The translations under genes and the position numbers were made by a program. DNA of 64,000 nt, from positions 59,789-123,788 of the forward strand of contig JAZNNW010000067.1 in assembly GCA_045580485.1 (NCBI GenBank). The letters are read 5' to 3'. The stretch is from Avoscillospira sp045580485. GTDB lineage: Bacteria; Bacillota; Clostridia; Oscillospirales; Oscillospiraceae. Under the pieces are notes generated by a model. It worked only from the letters and a program-made list of their open reading frames with translations, was not told the origin of the DNA and searched no databases. This document shows positions 7,117 through 15,458 of this stretch, one piece after another (the first letter of the stretch is position 1; every line of letters starts with the position of its first letter).

Positions 7117-7635
7117 ATGTTTTACGATGGCAACAAAGCCTATTCGCCTCTTATCTGCATTGGTCGCAATGTGCCGGCCGATGCGAGATCCTCGTCAGAA
7201 ATCATACGGTGTCTGTGCGTTTCACCATCAGGCAAAATTGCTATCGTTGAGCCCGATCCATATCATGCAGGCGAGTCTGAGACAGATTTCATTTGCCGCA
7301 TATCGAACTACATTAACGAGCTTCGCAAGTGGGACTGTGATACTCTGGATGGCGTCGCTGCTGACTACTTCTACGACACAACCGGGCAAGCAGCCAGAGG
7401 CATTGACATCATGGCGAGGAACGGTTATGTGACATTGGCCGCAAAACACGATTTCTTCGCAGCTGTGGATAATGGTCTACAAAAAGACGACATTCTTATC
7501 ATGATATCCGTAGATCAAGATGAGATCCCAATGCGTAAAGTAGAGTTCTCCAACGGAAAGATCGGTTCTTCAGATCTTCTGGTGTCCATCGTGGACAATG
7601 ATATCGGAAATCACTTCCTATCGGGACATAATTAA
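7117..7635 (+). CDS. unknown lysogeny-module protein (172 aa)
   Basis: No family recognised. Start chosen at ATG 7117, eight bases after AAGGAG that overlaps the end of the repressor gene; the GTG at 7108 lies inside that site. The protein is soluble-looking, with acidic and aromatic residues spread throughout and no clear motif. Being expressed in the same transcript as the repressor, it would be made in the integrated state; genes in this slot can be superinfection-exclusion, abortive-infection or antitoxin-like functions. That is position-based speculation only. Confidence 0.6.
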   Translation: MFYDGNKAYSPLICIGRNVPADARSSSEIIRCLCVSPSGKIAIVEPDPYHAGESETDFICRISNYINELRKWDCDTLDGVAADYFYDTTGQAARGIDIMARNGYVTLAAKHDFFAAVDNGLQKDDILIMISVDQDEIPMRKVEFSNGKIGSSDLLVSIVDNDIGNHFLSGHN

Positions 7636-7695
7636 ATGACAGCAGGGCATCGCTCTTGCGGTGCCCTCTCATTTTCTCTGGTTCTGTTAGATTCC

Positions 7696-7723
7696 GGTTA
7701 CGGTTAGGTTACGGTTACGGTTA
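7696..7723. repeat. GGTTAC short tandem repeat upstream of recombinase gene
   Basis: Four to five imperfect copies of GGTTAC/GGTTA in direct tandem (ggttac-ggtta-ggttac-ggttac-ggtta). It lies in the 148-base gap before the recombinase gene. It is too short and has no spacers to be a CRISPR array. It might be a protein binding region near the element end or a slippage-prone tract; no further support. Confidence 0.6.
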
Positions 7724-7783
7724 TGCGAGATTTTCCACAGACTGTCCATTGGAATGTCCGCTGCAAAAGAGAGGAGCATCGAT

Positions 7784-9490
7784 TTGTTTTCAGACAAACT
7801 GAATGATCTGAAGGTCGCCATTTACATTCGTGTATCTACGCACTATCAGGTAGACAAGGACTCCCTTCAAGTGCAGCGTCGTGAGTTGGTTGCCTATGCC
7901 CAAATGGTCCTGGGTATTCACGACCATGTTATCTTCGAGGATCCGGGCTATTCCGCCAAGAATACAGATCGACCGGACTATCAGAAGATGATGGATCGGC
8001 TTAGAACTGGCGAATTTTCTCACCTTCTGGTATGGAAGATTGACCGCATCAGCAGAAATCTGCTTGATTTTGCGAACATGTATCAGGAGCTAAAAAACCT
8101 GGGCGTCACTTTCGTTTCCAAGAACGAGCAATTCGACACGAGTTCGGCAATCGGCGAGGCAATGCTAAAAATCATTCTTGTTTTTGCGGAGCTTGAGCGT
8201 CAGATCACCGCCGAAAGAGTTACAGCCGTCATGTTGTCCAGAGCCGAAAATGGTCAATGGAACGGTGGACGAATCCCATACGGGTATGAGTATGACAAAA
8301 AAGAAAAAACTTTCGCCCTTAACCCTGTCGAAAACAAGGTGTACAATCTCATCTTAGATCTATACGAGCAGTACCAGTCGATACTATATGTAACCAGATA
8401 CCTAAACGATCATGGTCTTTGTACCCGCAACGGCAAAGAATGGTCTACTACAGCTGTCTATAAGATCATGACAAATGTGTTCTATACAGGCGACTATCTC
8501 TACAATGTCCACAAGGGAGGTACCGGTACTGACAAGCGCAATGATTCTGAATGGGTCCGTGTGCCGTCTCACCACATCCCTTCTGTATCCTACGAACGAT
8601 TTGATCGAATACAATTTATCCTCAAGCGAAACAAGCGAGGCGGTGTCCCGGAGGGCGAGACCTATATCAGGAAAAACATTCACATATTCGGCGGCCTCAT
8701 TTCTTGTGGTATGTGCAACAGCAACATGACTGCAACTTTAGACAAGCGAAGAGCAGACGGTTGGCGACCATCCATGTACGGATGCTCAAAACGGCGTAAT
8801 AACGATTCCCGCTGCAGCAATAAATATATCTCCGATGTTATCCTTGGGCCGTTCGTGTTCAACTATATCGCTAACATCATACGGGCAAGGTCGACGATCA
8901 CAACAAAAACTACAGAAGCTGCTCTGGAGAAGAAACTATTGCGTGGATCTATTTTCTGCGAGGTAGCTTCTATCGACACCAATAGCCTTCGGCAACTGCT
9001 GGATCTTATGAAAAGCGGCTCCACCGGTATGGAGTACAGACCACCAAGGGTTCTCAACGGTTCTTCTGATGCAATCTCAGAAAAGGAAGTTCTACTCACG
9101 AGAAAGCGAAAACACGAGCTTGCATTAAACCGCCTCAAATCCCTGTATCTTTACGGCGATAGCAGCATGCCGGAAAAAGACTTCATCATTGAGCAGAAGC
9201 GAATCAAGGATCAGATCGATGAGATCGACGAGGCTATTCATTCAATCAAGGATGATCGTGACGGATCCTTGGCTGATGATGAGTTCATCGAAAAAGCCAG
9301 TTACTTCATCATGGTCCAAAAACTGTTGGACGACCGCATCGTTGACTACGAGAAGTATATCAGAAAGATCGATCCAATGGTTCCGAGAGCGTTCCTCAGA
9401 AGCATCATCAAGAAGATCACAGTAACCGGCGGTCGAGTATCTTCCATCGAGTTCAAAAACGGCTCCATCCACACCTTCTACTATAAATAA
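7784..9490 (+). CDS. large serine recombinase (phage integrase/excisionase)
   Basis: Site-specific recombinase that integrates and excises the element. With the TTG start at 7784 (SD GAGGAG, 7-base spacing; an in-frame ATG at 7754 lacks one) it has 568 residues. The N-terminal resolvase domain has VAIYIRVST with the nucleophile Ser at 18, then QVQRRELVAYA, VWKIDRISRN and AELERQITAERV. A recombinase domain follows (GYEYDKKEKTFALNP to about residue 270), then a zinc ribbon with GLISCGMCNSNM and a later CSKRRNNDSRC near residues 315-355, and a long coiled coil toward the C-terminus (about 430-510) used for synapsis control. Length and order are normal for the large serine family. It is the last gene of the element before queA. 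Confidence 0.92.
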   Translation: MFSDKLNDLKVAIYIRVSTHYQVDKDSLQVQRRELVAYAQMVLGIHDHVIFEDPGYSAKNTDRPDYQKMMDRLRTGEFSHLLVWKIDRISRNLLDFANMYQELKNLGVTFVSKNEQFDTSSAIGEAMLKIILVFAELERQITAERVTAVMLSRAENGQWNGGRIPYGYEYDKKEKTFALNPVENKVYNLILDLYEQYQSILYVTRYLNDHGLCTRNGKEWSTTAVYKIMTNVFYTGDYLYNVHKGGTGTDKRNDSEWVRVPSHHIPSVSYERFDRIQFILKRNKRGGVPEGETYIRKNIHIFGGLISCGMCNSNMTATLDKRRADGWRPSMYGCSKRRNNDSRCSNKYISDVILGPFVFNYIANIIRARSTITTKTTEAALEKKLLRGSIFCEVASIDTNSLRQLLDLMKSGSTGMEYRPPRVLNGSSDAISEKEVLLTRKRKHELALNRLKSLYLYGDSSMPEKDFIIEQKRIKDQIDEIDEAIHSIKDDRDGSLADDEFIEKASYFIMVQKLLDDRIVDYEKYIRKIDPMVPRAFLRSIIKKITVTGGRVSSIEFKNGSIHTFYYK

Positions 9491-9497
9491 CAGAAAG

Positions 9498-9533
9498 CAG
9501 CCCAGAGCCATATTCGGCACTGGGCTGTTTTTT
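9498..9533 (+). terminator. intrinsic terminator of recombinase gene
   Basis: CAGCCCAG (9498-9505) pairs with CTGGGCTG (9520-9527) and is followed by six T. It lies eight bases after the recombinase stop. Confidence 0.85.
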
Positions 9534-9712
9534 CGTCATTATTCAGTTTTTACTGCATACAATTTTTGTGTCGATTTATACACATCGGGTAATGAGTTCA
9601 TGCAAGGATCGACTAATTTTACTCCAAATAAAGAGTCGTGCATAGCAAAAAACTATCCTACATCCCCGTATTTTCAGTATTTCGGCCGTTTTGGAGCCGA
9701 TTCATGCGCCCT
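9534..9712. other. probable element/chromosome junction (attachment region)
   Basis: AT-rich 180-base gap between the recombinase terminator and the 3' end of queA, with no convincing ORF. Because the recombinase gene is the last phage-like gene and queA starts the conserved host genes, the hybrid attachment site should lie here. An imperfect dyad around 9567-9590 (GTGTCGATTTATACAC followed by ATCGGG) is a weak candidate for a crossover site. The exact core cannot be set without the other end of the element. Confidence 0.4.
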
Positions 9713-10741
9713 TTATACAATAAACATCGCATCGCCAAAGGAGAAGAACCGATACCTCTCCCGAACCGCCTCATCGTAGGCCGCCAAAACAGCTTCTCTG
9801 CCGGCAAAGGCCGAAACCAGCATGACCAGGGTACTCTCCGGCAGATGGAAATTGGTAATGAGGGCATCCATGGCCTTAAATCGGTAGCCGGGATAGATAA
9901 AGATCTCCGTCCAGGCAGAACGCTCTTCAAATGTACCGTCATCCCCTGCCAGGGATTCCAATGTTCTGCAGGAAGTCGTACCAACGCAAACCACACGACC
10001 GCCGCTGCGCTTGGTCTCATTGAGAATATCGGCAGTTTCCTGAGACATCATACAGAATTCCGAGTGCATATGATGTTCAGTAATTTCATCGGCCTTCACA
10101 GGCCGGAATGTACCCAAACCCACATGGAGTGTCACATAGGCCAGTTTAACACCCTTTGCCTCAATTCTCTCAAGCAGTTCCTTTGTAAAATGAAGACCGG
10201 CAGTAGGTGCAGCAGCAGAACCGTTCACCTTGGAATAAACAGTCTGGTAACGCTCTCCGTCTTCCAATTCCTCCTTGATATAGGGTGGCAGGGGCATCTT
10301 ACCCAACCGTTCCAAGACCTCAAGAAAAATACCCTCATAATGAAACTTAACCAGTTTATTACCGGTATCCAGCGCTCCGACAACCGTTGCAGTCAAACTG
10401 CCGTCGCCAAAAGATAATTCTGTCCCCGGCTGGGTCTTTCTGCCGGGCTTGGTCAGACATTCCCAGACGCCGTCTCCCTGATCCTTTAGCAAGAGCACTT
10501 CCACTGCGCCCATAGTTGGAACACGGTGACCAAGGAGTCTTGCGGGCAGAACTCTGGAATTGTTCAGTACCAAACAGTCTCCGGGGTGAAGCATATCCAC
10601 AATATCAAAGAAATGTTTATGCTCCACTCTTCCGGTATTCTTATCCAAAGTCATCAGACGGGAGGTGTCCCGACGGGCCAAAGGCGTCTGTGCAATCAGT
10701 TCCTCCGGCAATTCATAGAAAAAATCATGTGTTTTCAACAA
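9713..10741 (-). CDS. queA: tRNA ribosyltransferase-isomerase QueA
   Basis: S-adenosylmethionine:tRNA ribosyltransferase-isomerase, which transfers and rearranges the ribosyl part of SAM onto preQ1 at tRNA position 34 to form epoxyqueuosine. The 342 residues match the family from end to end: DFFYELPEELIAQTPLARRD at the start, a DCLVLNNSRVLPARL segment, AAPTAGLHFT in the middle and FFSFGDAMFIV at the C-terminus. The 3' end appears intact, so if the element integrated next to it the insertion did not break the gene. No tgt neighbour is present here. It is divergent from asd. Confidence 0.96.
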   Translation of the reverse strand: MLKTHDFFYELPEELIAQTPLARRDTSRLMTLDKNTGRVEHKHFFDIVDMLHPGDCLVLNNSRVLPARLLGHRVPTMGAVEVLLLKDQGDGVWECLTKPGRKTQPGTELSFGDGSLTATVVGALDTGNKLVKFHYEGIFLEVLERLGKMPLPPYIKEELEDGERYQTVYSKVNGSAAAPTAGLHFTKELLERIEAKGVKLAYVTLHVGLGTFRPVKADEITEHHMHSEFCMMSQETADILNETKRSGGRVVCVGTTSCRTLESLAGDDGTFEERSAWTEIFIYPGYRFKAMDALITNFHLPESTLVMLVSAFAGREAVLAAYDEAVRERYRFFSFGDAMFIV

Positions 10742-10783
10742 TAAAACCCTCTACAACTGGTCTGAATTCTACATTCGTTTCGA

Positions 10784-10812
10784 TTGACATACGGAATGTT
10801 CTGTGATATCAT
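10784..10812 (+). promoter_or_regulatory. asd promoter
   Basis: TTGACA (10784-10789), 17-base spacer, TATCAT (10807-10812). It predicts a transcript start near 10819 and a leader of about 125 bases before asd. Confidence 0.6.
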
Positions 10813-10892
10813 TGTCGCATTGACGGACACATGACCACCACAGAAAAACACTTTCGTGATAAATCCGTCAGCGATTATTATAGTACATTCCC

Positions 10893-10925
10893 GCTTTTCC
10901 CGCAACCATAACTTGCGAAAAGCGA
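10893..10925 (+). promoter_or_regulatory. hairpin in the asd leader
   Basis: CGCTTTTC, a CC bulge and GCAA pair with TTGC and GAAAAGCG around the loop CCATAAC, giving a 12-base-pair stem. It ends 19 bases before the asd start and is followed by the ribosome site TTGGAG rather than a T run, so it is not a terminator. It could modulate translation or stabilise the message. It is too small for a lysine riboswitch. Confidence 0.45.
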
Positions 10926-10944
10926 ATAGATTGGAGCGATTTAT

Positions 10945-12024
10945 ATGAAAAAGTACAAAGTTGGTATCGTTGGTGCAACCGGCATGGTCGGTCAGCGGTT
11001 TGTGATGCTGAACAGCAACCATCCCTGGTTTGAACTGACTGCTCTGGCTGCCAGCGCACGCAGCGCCGGTAAGACCTATAAGGATGCCGTCGGCGCACGC
11101 TGGGCCATGGAAGATCCCATGCCTGAGAATGCCGCTTCCATGGTGGTTATGGATGCCGACGCAGATGCCGAAAAGATCGCCGCTATGGTCGATTTTGTCT
11201 TCTGCGCTGTGGATATGAAGAAGGACGAGATCAAGGCTCTGGAAGAGCGTTATGCAAAGCTGGAGTGCCCTGTGGTCTCCAACAACTCTGCCCATCGCTG
11301 GACGGAAGATGTTCCCATGGTCGTACCCGAAATCAATGCCGATCATATTAAGGTCATCGATGCTCAGAGAAAGCGCCTTGGCACCAAGCGCGGCTTCATC
11401 GCTGTTAAGTCCAACTGCAGCCTGCAGAGCTACATCCCTGCCCTGCACCCGCTGAAGAAGTACGGTCTGGGCGATTCCCTGGTCTGCACCTATCAGGCAA
11501 TTTCCGGCGCCGGCAAGACCTTTGATACCTGGCCCGAGATGGTTGACAATGTCATCCCCTACATCGGTGGCGAGGAAGAAAAGTCCGAGCGTGAGCCCAT
11601 GAAGCTGTGGGGTCACATTGAAGACGGCAAGATCGTCAATGCAGATGGTCCTTCTATCACTGCCCAGTGCCTCCGTGTTCCCGCCAGCAACGGTCATATG
11701 GCTGCCGTGTTCATGAAGTTCAACGGTGAAAAGCCCTCCATCGAGCAGATCAAGGCTGACTGGGCCGCATTCTCCGGTCGTGCACAGGAACTGGAGCTTC
11801 CCTCCGCACCCAAGCAGTTCCTGCATTACTTTGAAGAAGATAACCGTCCCCAGACCAAGTTGGACCGTATGACCGAAAACGGCATGGCTGTCTGCATCGG
11901 TCGCCTCCGTCCCGACACCCAGTATGACTACAAGTTCGTCTGCCTGTCCCACAATACCCTCCGTGGTGCTGCCGGCGGCGCTGTCCTGCTGGCTGAGCTG
12001 CTGTGTGCAGAAGGTTACATCTAA
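10945..12024 (+). CDS. asd: aspartate-semialdehyde dehydrogenase
   Basis: NADP-dependent reduction of aspartyl phosphate to aspartate semialdehyde, the branch point to lysine, diaminopimelate, threonine and methionine. The N-terminal Rossmann motif is VGIVGATGMVGQRF, and the catalytic cysteine is C158 in SNCSLQ. The sequence (359 aa, with NNSAHRW and a later VPASNGHMAAVF) belongs to the branch shared by archaea, fungi and some Clostridia, not the shorter enterobacterial form. It stands alone with its own leader and terminator, so it is regulated independently of the surrounding leftward genes. Confidence 0.93.
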   Translation: MKKYKVGIVGATGMVGQRFVMLNSNHPWFELTALAASARSAGKTYKDAVGARWAMEDPMPENAASMVVMDADADAEKIAAMVDFVFCAVDMKKDEIKALEERYAKLECPVVSNNSAHRWTEDVPMVVPEINADHIKVIDAQRKRLGTKRGFIAVKSNCSLQSYIPALHPLKKYGLGDSLVCTYQAISGAGKTFDTWPEMVDNVIPYIGGEEEKSEREPMKLWGHIEDGKIVNADGPSITAQCLRVPASNGHMAAVFMKFNGEKPSIEQIKADWAAFSGRAQELELPSAPKQFLHYFEEDNRPQTKLDRMTENGMAVCIGRLRPDTQYDYKFVCLSHNTLRGAAGGAVLLAELLCAEGYI

Positions 12025-12036
12025 TCAAATATATAA

Positions 12037-12064
12037 AAGACCGGATGGCTTGCCATCCGGTCTT
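12037..12064. terminator. bidirectional terminator between asd and tyrS
   Basis: A 13-base-pair stem AAGACCGGATGGC / GCCATCCGGTCTT with AATTTA on one side and TTTTATAT on the other. It separates two convergent genes. Confidence 0.8.
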
Positions 12065-12070
12065 AATTTA

Positions 12071-13294
12071 TTAACCAAGAATTGCCTTGTGGTAAACCTT
12101 CTTACCCTTTCGGATCTTCAGACCTGCCTGCAGATCCTCGGCGGTATAGGAAACATCGATACCGGCAACCTTTTCCTCGTTGACGGTAACACCACCCTGC
12201 TGCACCAGACGGCGACCCTCAGACTTGGTGGGGATCAGACCGCAAGCCAGCATCAGATCCAGAATGGCGATCTTGCCATCGGTCAGCTGCTCAGCAGTGA
12301 TCGCTGTGGTGGGCATATTGGCATCATCGCTGCCGCCGGCAAACAGAGCCTTGGCTGCGTTACGGGCCTTTTCAGCCTCTTCCTCACCGTGAACCAGCTT
12401 GGTCAGTTCATATGCGAGGATGTCCTTGGCCTGGTTCAGCTGGCTGCCTTCCCATGCATCCATAGCCTCGATCTCAGAAAGAGGCAGGAAGGTCAGCATA
12501 CGGATGCACTTCATAACATCGGCATCGTCCACATTGCGCCAATACTGATAGAAATCGTAAGGAGCGGTCTTGTTGGGATCCAGCCACACTGCACCCTTGG
12601 CAGTCTTACCCATCTTTTTGCCTTCGGAGTTCAGCAGCAGAGTGATGGTCATGGCGTGGGCATCCTTGCCCAGCTTGCGGCGAATCAGTTCGGTGCCGCC
12701 CAGCATATTGGACCACTGGTCATTGCCGCCAAACTGCAGATTGCAGTTATAATGCTGATACAGATAGTAGAAACCGTAGGACTGCATGGGCATATAGTTG
12801 AACTCCAGAAAGCTCAGACCCTTTTCCATGCGCTGCTTGAAGCACTCAGCACGGAGCATATTGTTGACGGAGAAGCAGCCGCCGATTTCACGGATGAAAT
12901 CCACATAGTTCAGCTTCATCAGCCAGTCGGCATTGTTGACCATCATGGCCTTGCCTTCGCCGAATTCAATGAAGCGCTCCATCTGCTTTTTGAAGCAGTC
13001 GCAGTTATGCTGAATGGTCTCAGGCGTCATCATAGAGCGCATATCTGTACGACCGGAGGGGTCGCCGATCATGGCAGTACCGCCGCCGATGAGAGCGATA
13101 GGACGGTTACCGGCCATCTGCAGGCGCTTCATGAGGCACAGAGCCATAAAATGTCCGACATGCAGAGAGTCTGCCGTGGGGTCAAAGCCGATATAGAAAG
13201 TGGCCTTACCTTCGTTGATCAGCTCACTGACTTCCTTTTCGTCGGTGACCTGAGCGATCAGGCCTCTGGCCACCAGTTCTTCATAGAGTGTCAT
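12071..13294 (-). CDS. tyrS: tyrosyl-tRNA synthetase
   Basis: Class I synthetase charging tRNA-Tyr. The 407 residues show the HIGH-type motif HVGHF near residue 46, the amino-acid pocket segment GGNDQWSNM, and a KMSKS-type loop KMGKT near 230. The C-terminal part (from about residue 335) is an S4-like RNA-binding domain with GLIPTKSEGRRLVQQGGV. It follows recN by only 25 bases; that gap has no room for the T-box leader that often controls tyrS in Firmicutes, so expression must come from the upstream operon or a promoter inside recN. Confidence 0.97.
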   Translation of the reverse strand: MTLYEELVARGLIAQVTDEKEVSELINEGKATFYIGFDPTADSLHVGHFMALCLMKRLQMAGNRPIALIGGGTAMIGDPSGRTDMRSMMTPETIQHNCDCFKKQMERFIEFGEGKAMMVNNADWLMKLNYVDFIREIGGCFSVNNMLRAECFKQRMEKGLSFLEFNYMPMQSYGFYYLYQHYNCNLQFGGNDQWSNMLGGTELIRRKLGKDAHAMTITLLLNSEGKKMGKTAKGAVWLDPNKTAPYDFYQYWRNVDDADVMKCIRMLTFLPLSEIEAMDAWEGSQLNQAKDILAYELTKLVHGEEEAEKARNAAKALFAGGSDDANMPTTAITAEQLTDGKIAILDLMLACGLIPTKSEGRRLVQQGGVTVNEEKVAGIDVSYTAEDLQAGLKIRKGKKVYHKAILG

Positions 13295-13319
13295 AATATA
13301 AAATCCTTTCTTGGTTGAT

Positions 13320-14972
13320 TTATTGATAAAGCATTTCTTCTGCGCTTTTCAGAGTTGTTTCTGTGATCTCTGCACCGCCGATGATGCGGGCGATCTCACG
13401 CTTTCTTCCTTCTTTATCCAGCGGATTCACATGGGTATATGTGCGTCCGTTGCTCTCCGTTTTTTCAATGAGCAGATGTACATTGGCTGCCGCAGCGATC
13501 TGCGGAAGATGGGTCACACAGAGCACCTGCTTGTTTTCAGAAACTGCATGGAGCTTTTCCGCAACCTTCTGGGCTGCCCGTCCACTGACACCGGCATCCA
13601 CTTCGTCAAAAATGAGTGTACCGACCAGATCCTGCTCTGCCATGACATTTTTAATGGCAAGCATGATACGGGCCAACTCGCCGCCGGAGGCTACTTTGCT
13701 CATTGGCTTCAATGCCTCGCCAATATTGGCAGTCATGAGAAAACGCATTTCATCCAAACCGTCCGGCGCCATCGGCTTTTCCAAAAACTGACAGACAAAC
13801 TGTGCTCTGGGCATATCCAATGCCGCCAGTTCTTCACCAAGGCGGTGCTGCAAATCTCTGGACGCCTTCATTCTGGACTCCCGGAGTATCATTCCCGCCT
13901 TAACGGCTTCCATTTCCAGCCCAACTAACTGTTTTTTCAGTTTTTCAATGTGGTCATCCGCAAATTCGATCTCATCCAGTTCTTCTTCTGCACGAGAAAG
14001 ATAACTTAATATTTCATCGACAGAGTTGCCGTATTTCCGCTTCAAACGATGGATCACATCGAGACGGCTTTCGATCTGCTCCAGTTCATCCCCCGAATAT
14101 GACAGAGTGTCCATACGGTCCCGCAGTTCTTCCGCCACATCCTGAACGGAATACATCAGATCGGAAATACGGCTGTGAAGCTCCGCCAACTGATCGTCAT
14201 ATCGGGTGATTTTGGACAGGGCGTTGGCAGCCTCACTGACAAGACCGGAAGCACCTTCCTTGTCATCATCGCCGTAAAGTGCAGAAACCGCCTTTGCAAG
14301 CCCGTCCATCAGCTTTTCGGAATTTTGAAGCAGCTTTCTTCGAGCGTCCAACACCTCATCCTCACCGGATGTCAATTCCGCCCGTTGAATTTCCTCGATC
14401 TGATATCGGAGATTCTCTACCCTGCGAAGCTTCTCACTCTCATCCATGGAAAGCCGCTGAATCTCCTGGCGAACTTCTGTGACAGCATGATACTTCTCGG
14501 CGTAGGCCGACAAGAGTTCCTCATTTTTTGCGAACAGATCCAGATACAGCAGATGACTGCTTTCATCAAACAGCTGCTGCGAATCATGCTGTCCGTGGAT
14601 ATTGACCAGCTGCACACCCAATTTTCTCAGCAGGGCCACGGTGACCGGTCTGCCGTTGACACGGCAGACATTTTTCCCGTCTGCGTAGATCTCACGCTGC
14701 AGGAGTAGTTCGTTTTCATCATAGGGAACGCCATTTTCCTCAAACCAGCTTAGTTGAGGAATTTCGGAAAAAACAGCGCTGACGAAGGCTCGGTCTGTGC
14801 CGGTGCGAATCACATCCCGGTAAGCTCGCTCGCCCAGGATGGCAGAGATCGCATCAATGACAATGGATTTACCTGCACCGGTCTCACCGGTCAGGACATT
14901 GAAACCGCTGCCAAAGTGAATATCCGCCTGCTCAATGACCGCTATATTCTCGATATGCAACAAATTCAGCAT
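13320..14972 (-). CDS. recN: DNA repair ATPase RecN
   Basis: SMC-like protein acting at double-strand breaks. The 550 residues begin MLNLLHIENIAVIEQ and have Walker A GETGAGKS around 29-36, long coiled coils in the centre (about 150-350), the ABC signature ASGGELARIML and Walker B TLIFDEVDAGVSG near the C-terminus. Length is standard. It lies 21 bases downstream of argR and is the usual end of the dxs-tlyA-nadK-argR-recN operon of Clostridia and Bacilli. Confidence 0.96.
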   Translation of the reverse strand: MLNLLHIENIAVIEQADIHFGSGFNVLTGETGAGKSIVIDAISAILGERAYRDVIRTGTDRAFVSAVFSEIPQLSWFEENGVPYDENELLLQREIYADGKNVCRVNGRPVTVALLRKLGVQLVNIHGQHDSQQLFDESSHLLYLDLFAKNEELLSAYAEKYHAVTEVRQEIQRLSMDESEKLRRVENLRYQIEEIQRAELTSGEDEVLDARRKLLQNSEKLMDGLAKAVSALYGDDDKEGASGLVSEAANALSKITRYDDQLAELHSRISDLMYSVQDVAEELRDRMDTLSYSGDELEQIESRLDVIHRLKRKYGNSVDEILSYLSRAEEELDEIEFADDHIEKLKKQLVGLEMEAVKAGMILRESRMKASRDLQHRLGEELAALDMPRAQFVCQFLEKPMAPDGLDEMRFLMTANIGEALKPMSKVASGGELARIMLAIKNVMAEQDLVGTLIFDEVDAGVSGRAAQKVAEKLHAVSENKQVLCVTHLPQIAAAANVHLLIEKTESNGRTYTHVNPLDKEGRKREIARIIGGAEITETTLKSAEEMLYQ

Positions 14973-14993
14973 ACCAAATCTTTCCTCTCAAAA

Positions 14994-15446
14994 TCAGTTG
15001 AGGTGGCGCTTAAAGTCTGCGCACAGAGCAACTGCCGCAGAGGTATCCCGCATCAATAAAAACGCTGTATCATCACCTGCCAGTGTTCCTACGATCATAT
15101 CCAAATTCATAGCATCAATGGCAGAGCATGCCGCAGAAGCCAAACCTGGCATGGTTTTGATAACCACAATATTCTGGGCGTGGTCACAGGCCACAATACT
15201 CTGCTTAAAAATACTATTGAGTTTTGATGTCAGCGTAGGCTCCAGCTGCTTGGGCGTTGCACTGTACCGGTAAGCTCCATTGGGGCTTTGCTCCTTGATG
15301 ATACGCAGCTCCTTAATATCACGGGAGATCGTTGCCTGGGTCGTGGTAAATCCAAGCTGATTCAGTTCTGCAAGAAGCTGCTCCTGGGTCTCAATATCCT
15401 TGTTCTCAATTAATTCCAGGATCTTTGCCTGTCGGTTCATTTTCAT
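14994..15446 (-). CDS. argR: arginine repressor ArgR
   Basis: A 150-residue regulator of arginine synthesis and breakdown. The N-terminal winged helix contains RQAKILELIENKDIETQEQLLAEL and TTTQATISRDIKEL, the ArgR recognition helix; the C-terminal domain has GTLAGDDTAFLL, the arginine-binding and hexamer-forming motif. It lies between nadK and recN as in other Firmicutes. The start may be M1 or M3, since both follow GGAGTC. No arginine genes lie in this window. Confidence 0.96.
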   Translation of the reverse strand: MKMNRQAKILELIENKDIETQEQLLAELNQLGFTTTQATISRDIKELRIIKEQSPNGAYRYSATPKQLEPTLTSKLNSIFKQSIVACDHAQNIVVIKTMPGLASAACSAIDAMNLDMIVGTLAGDDTAFLLMRDTSAAVALCADFKRHLN

Positions 15447-15458
15447 GGAAAAGACTCC

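Noticed and set aside
7696..7723. CRISPR array
   Set aside because: The repeat unit is six bases without spacers, and no cas genes are nearby.
10819..10944. Lysine riboswitch before asd
   Set aside because: The leader is shorter than the roughly 170-base aptamer and lacks a multi-stem core or terminator.
10735..11952. 405-residue minus-strand frame antisense to asd
   Set aside because: asd on the plus strand has catalytic motifs, ribosome site and promoter; the antisense frame has none.
11924..13318. 464-residue plus-strand frame antisense to tyrS
   Set aside because: Shadow of tyrS; no ribosome site or recognisable motif.
13295..13319. T-box leader for tyrS
   Set aside because: Only 25 bases separate recN and tyrS.
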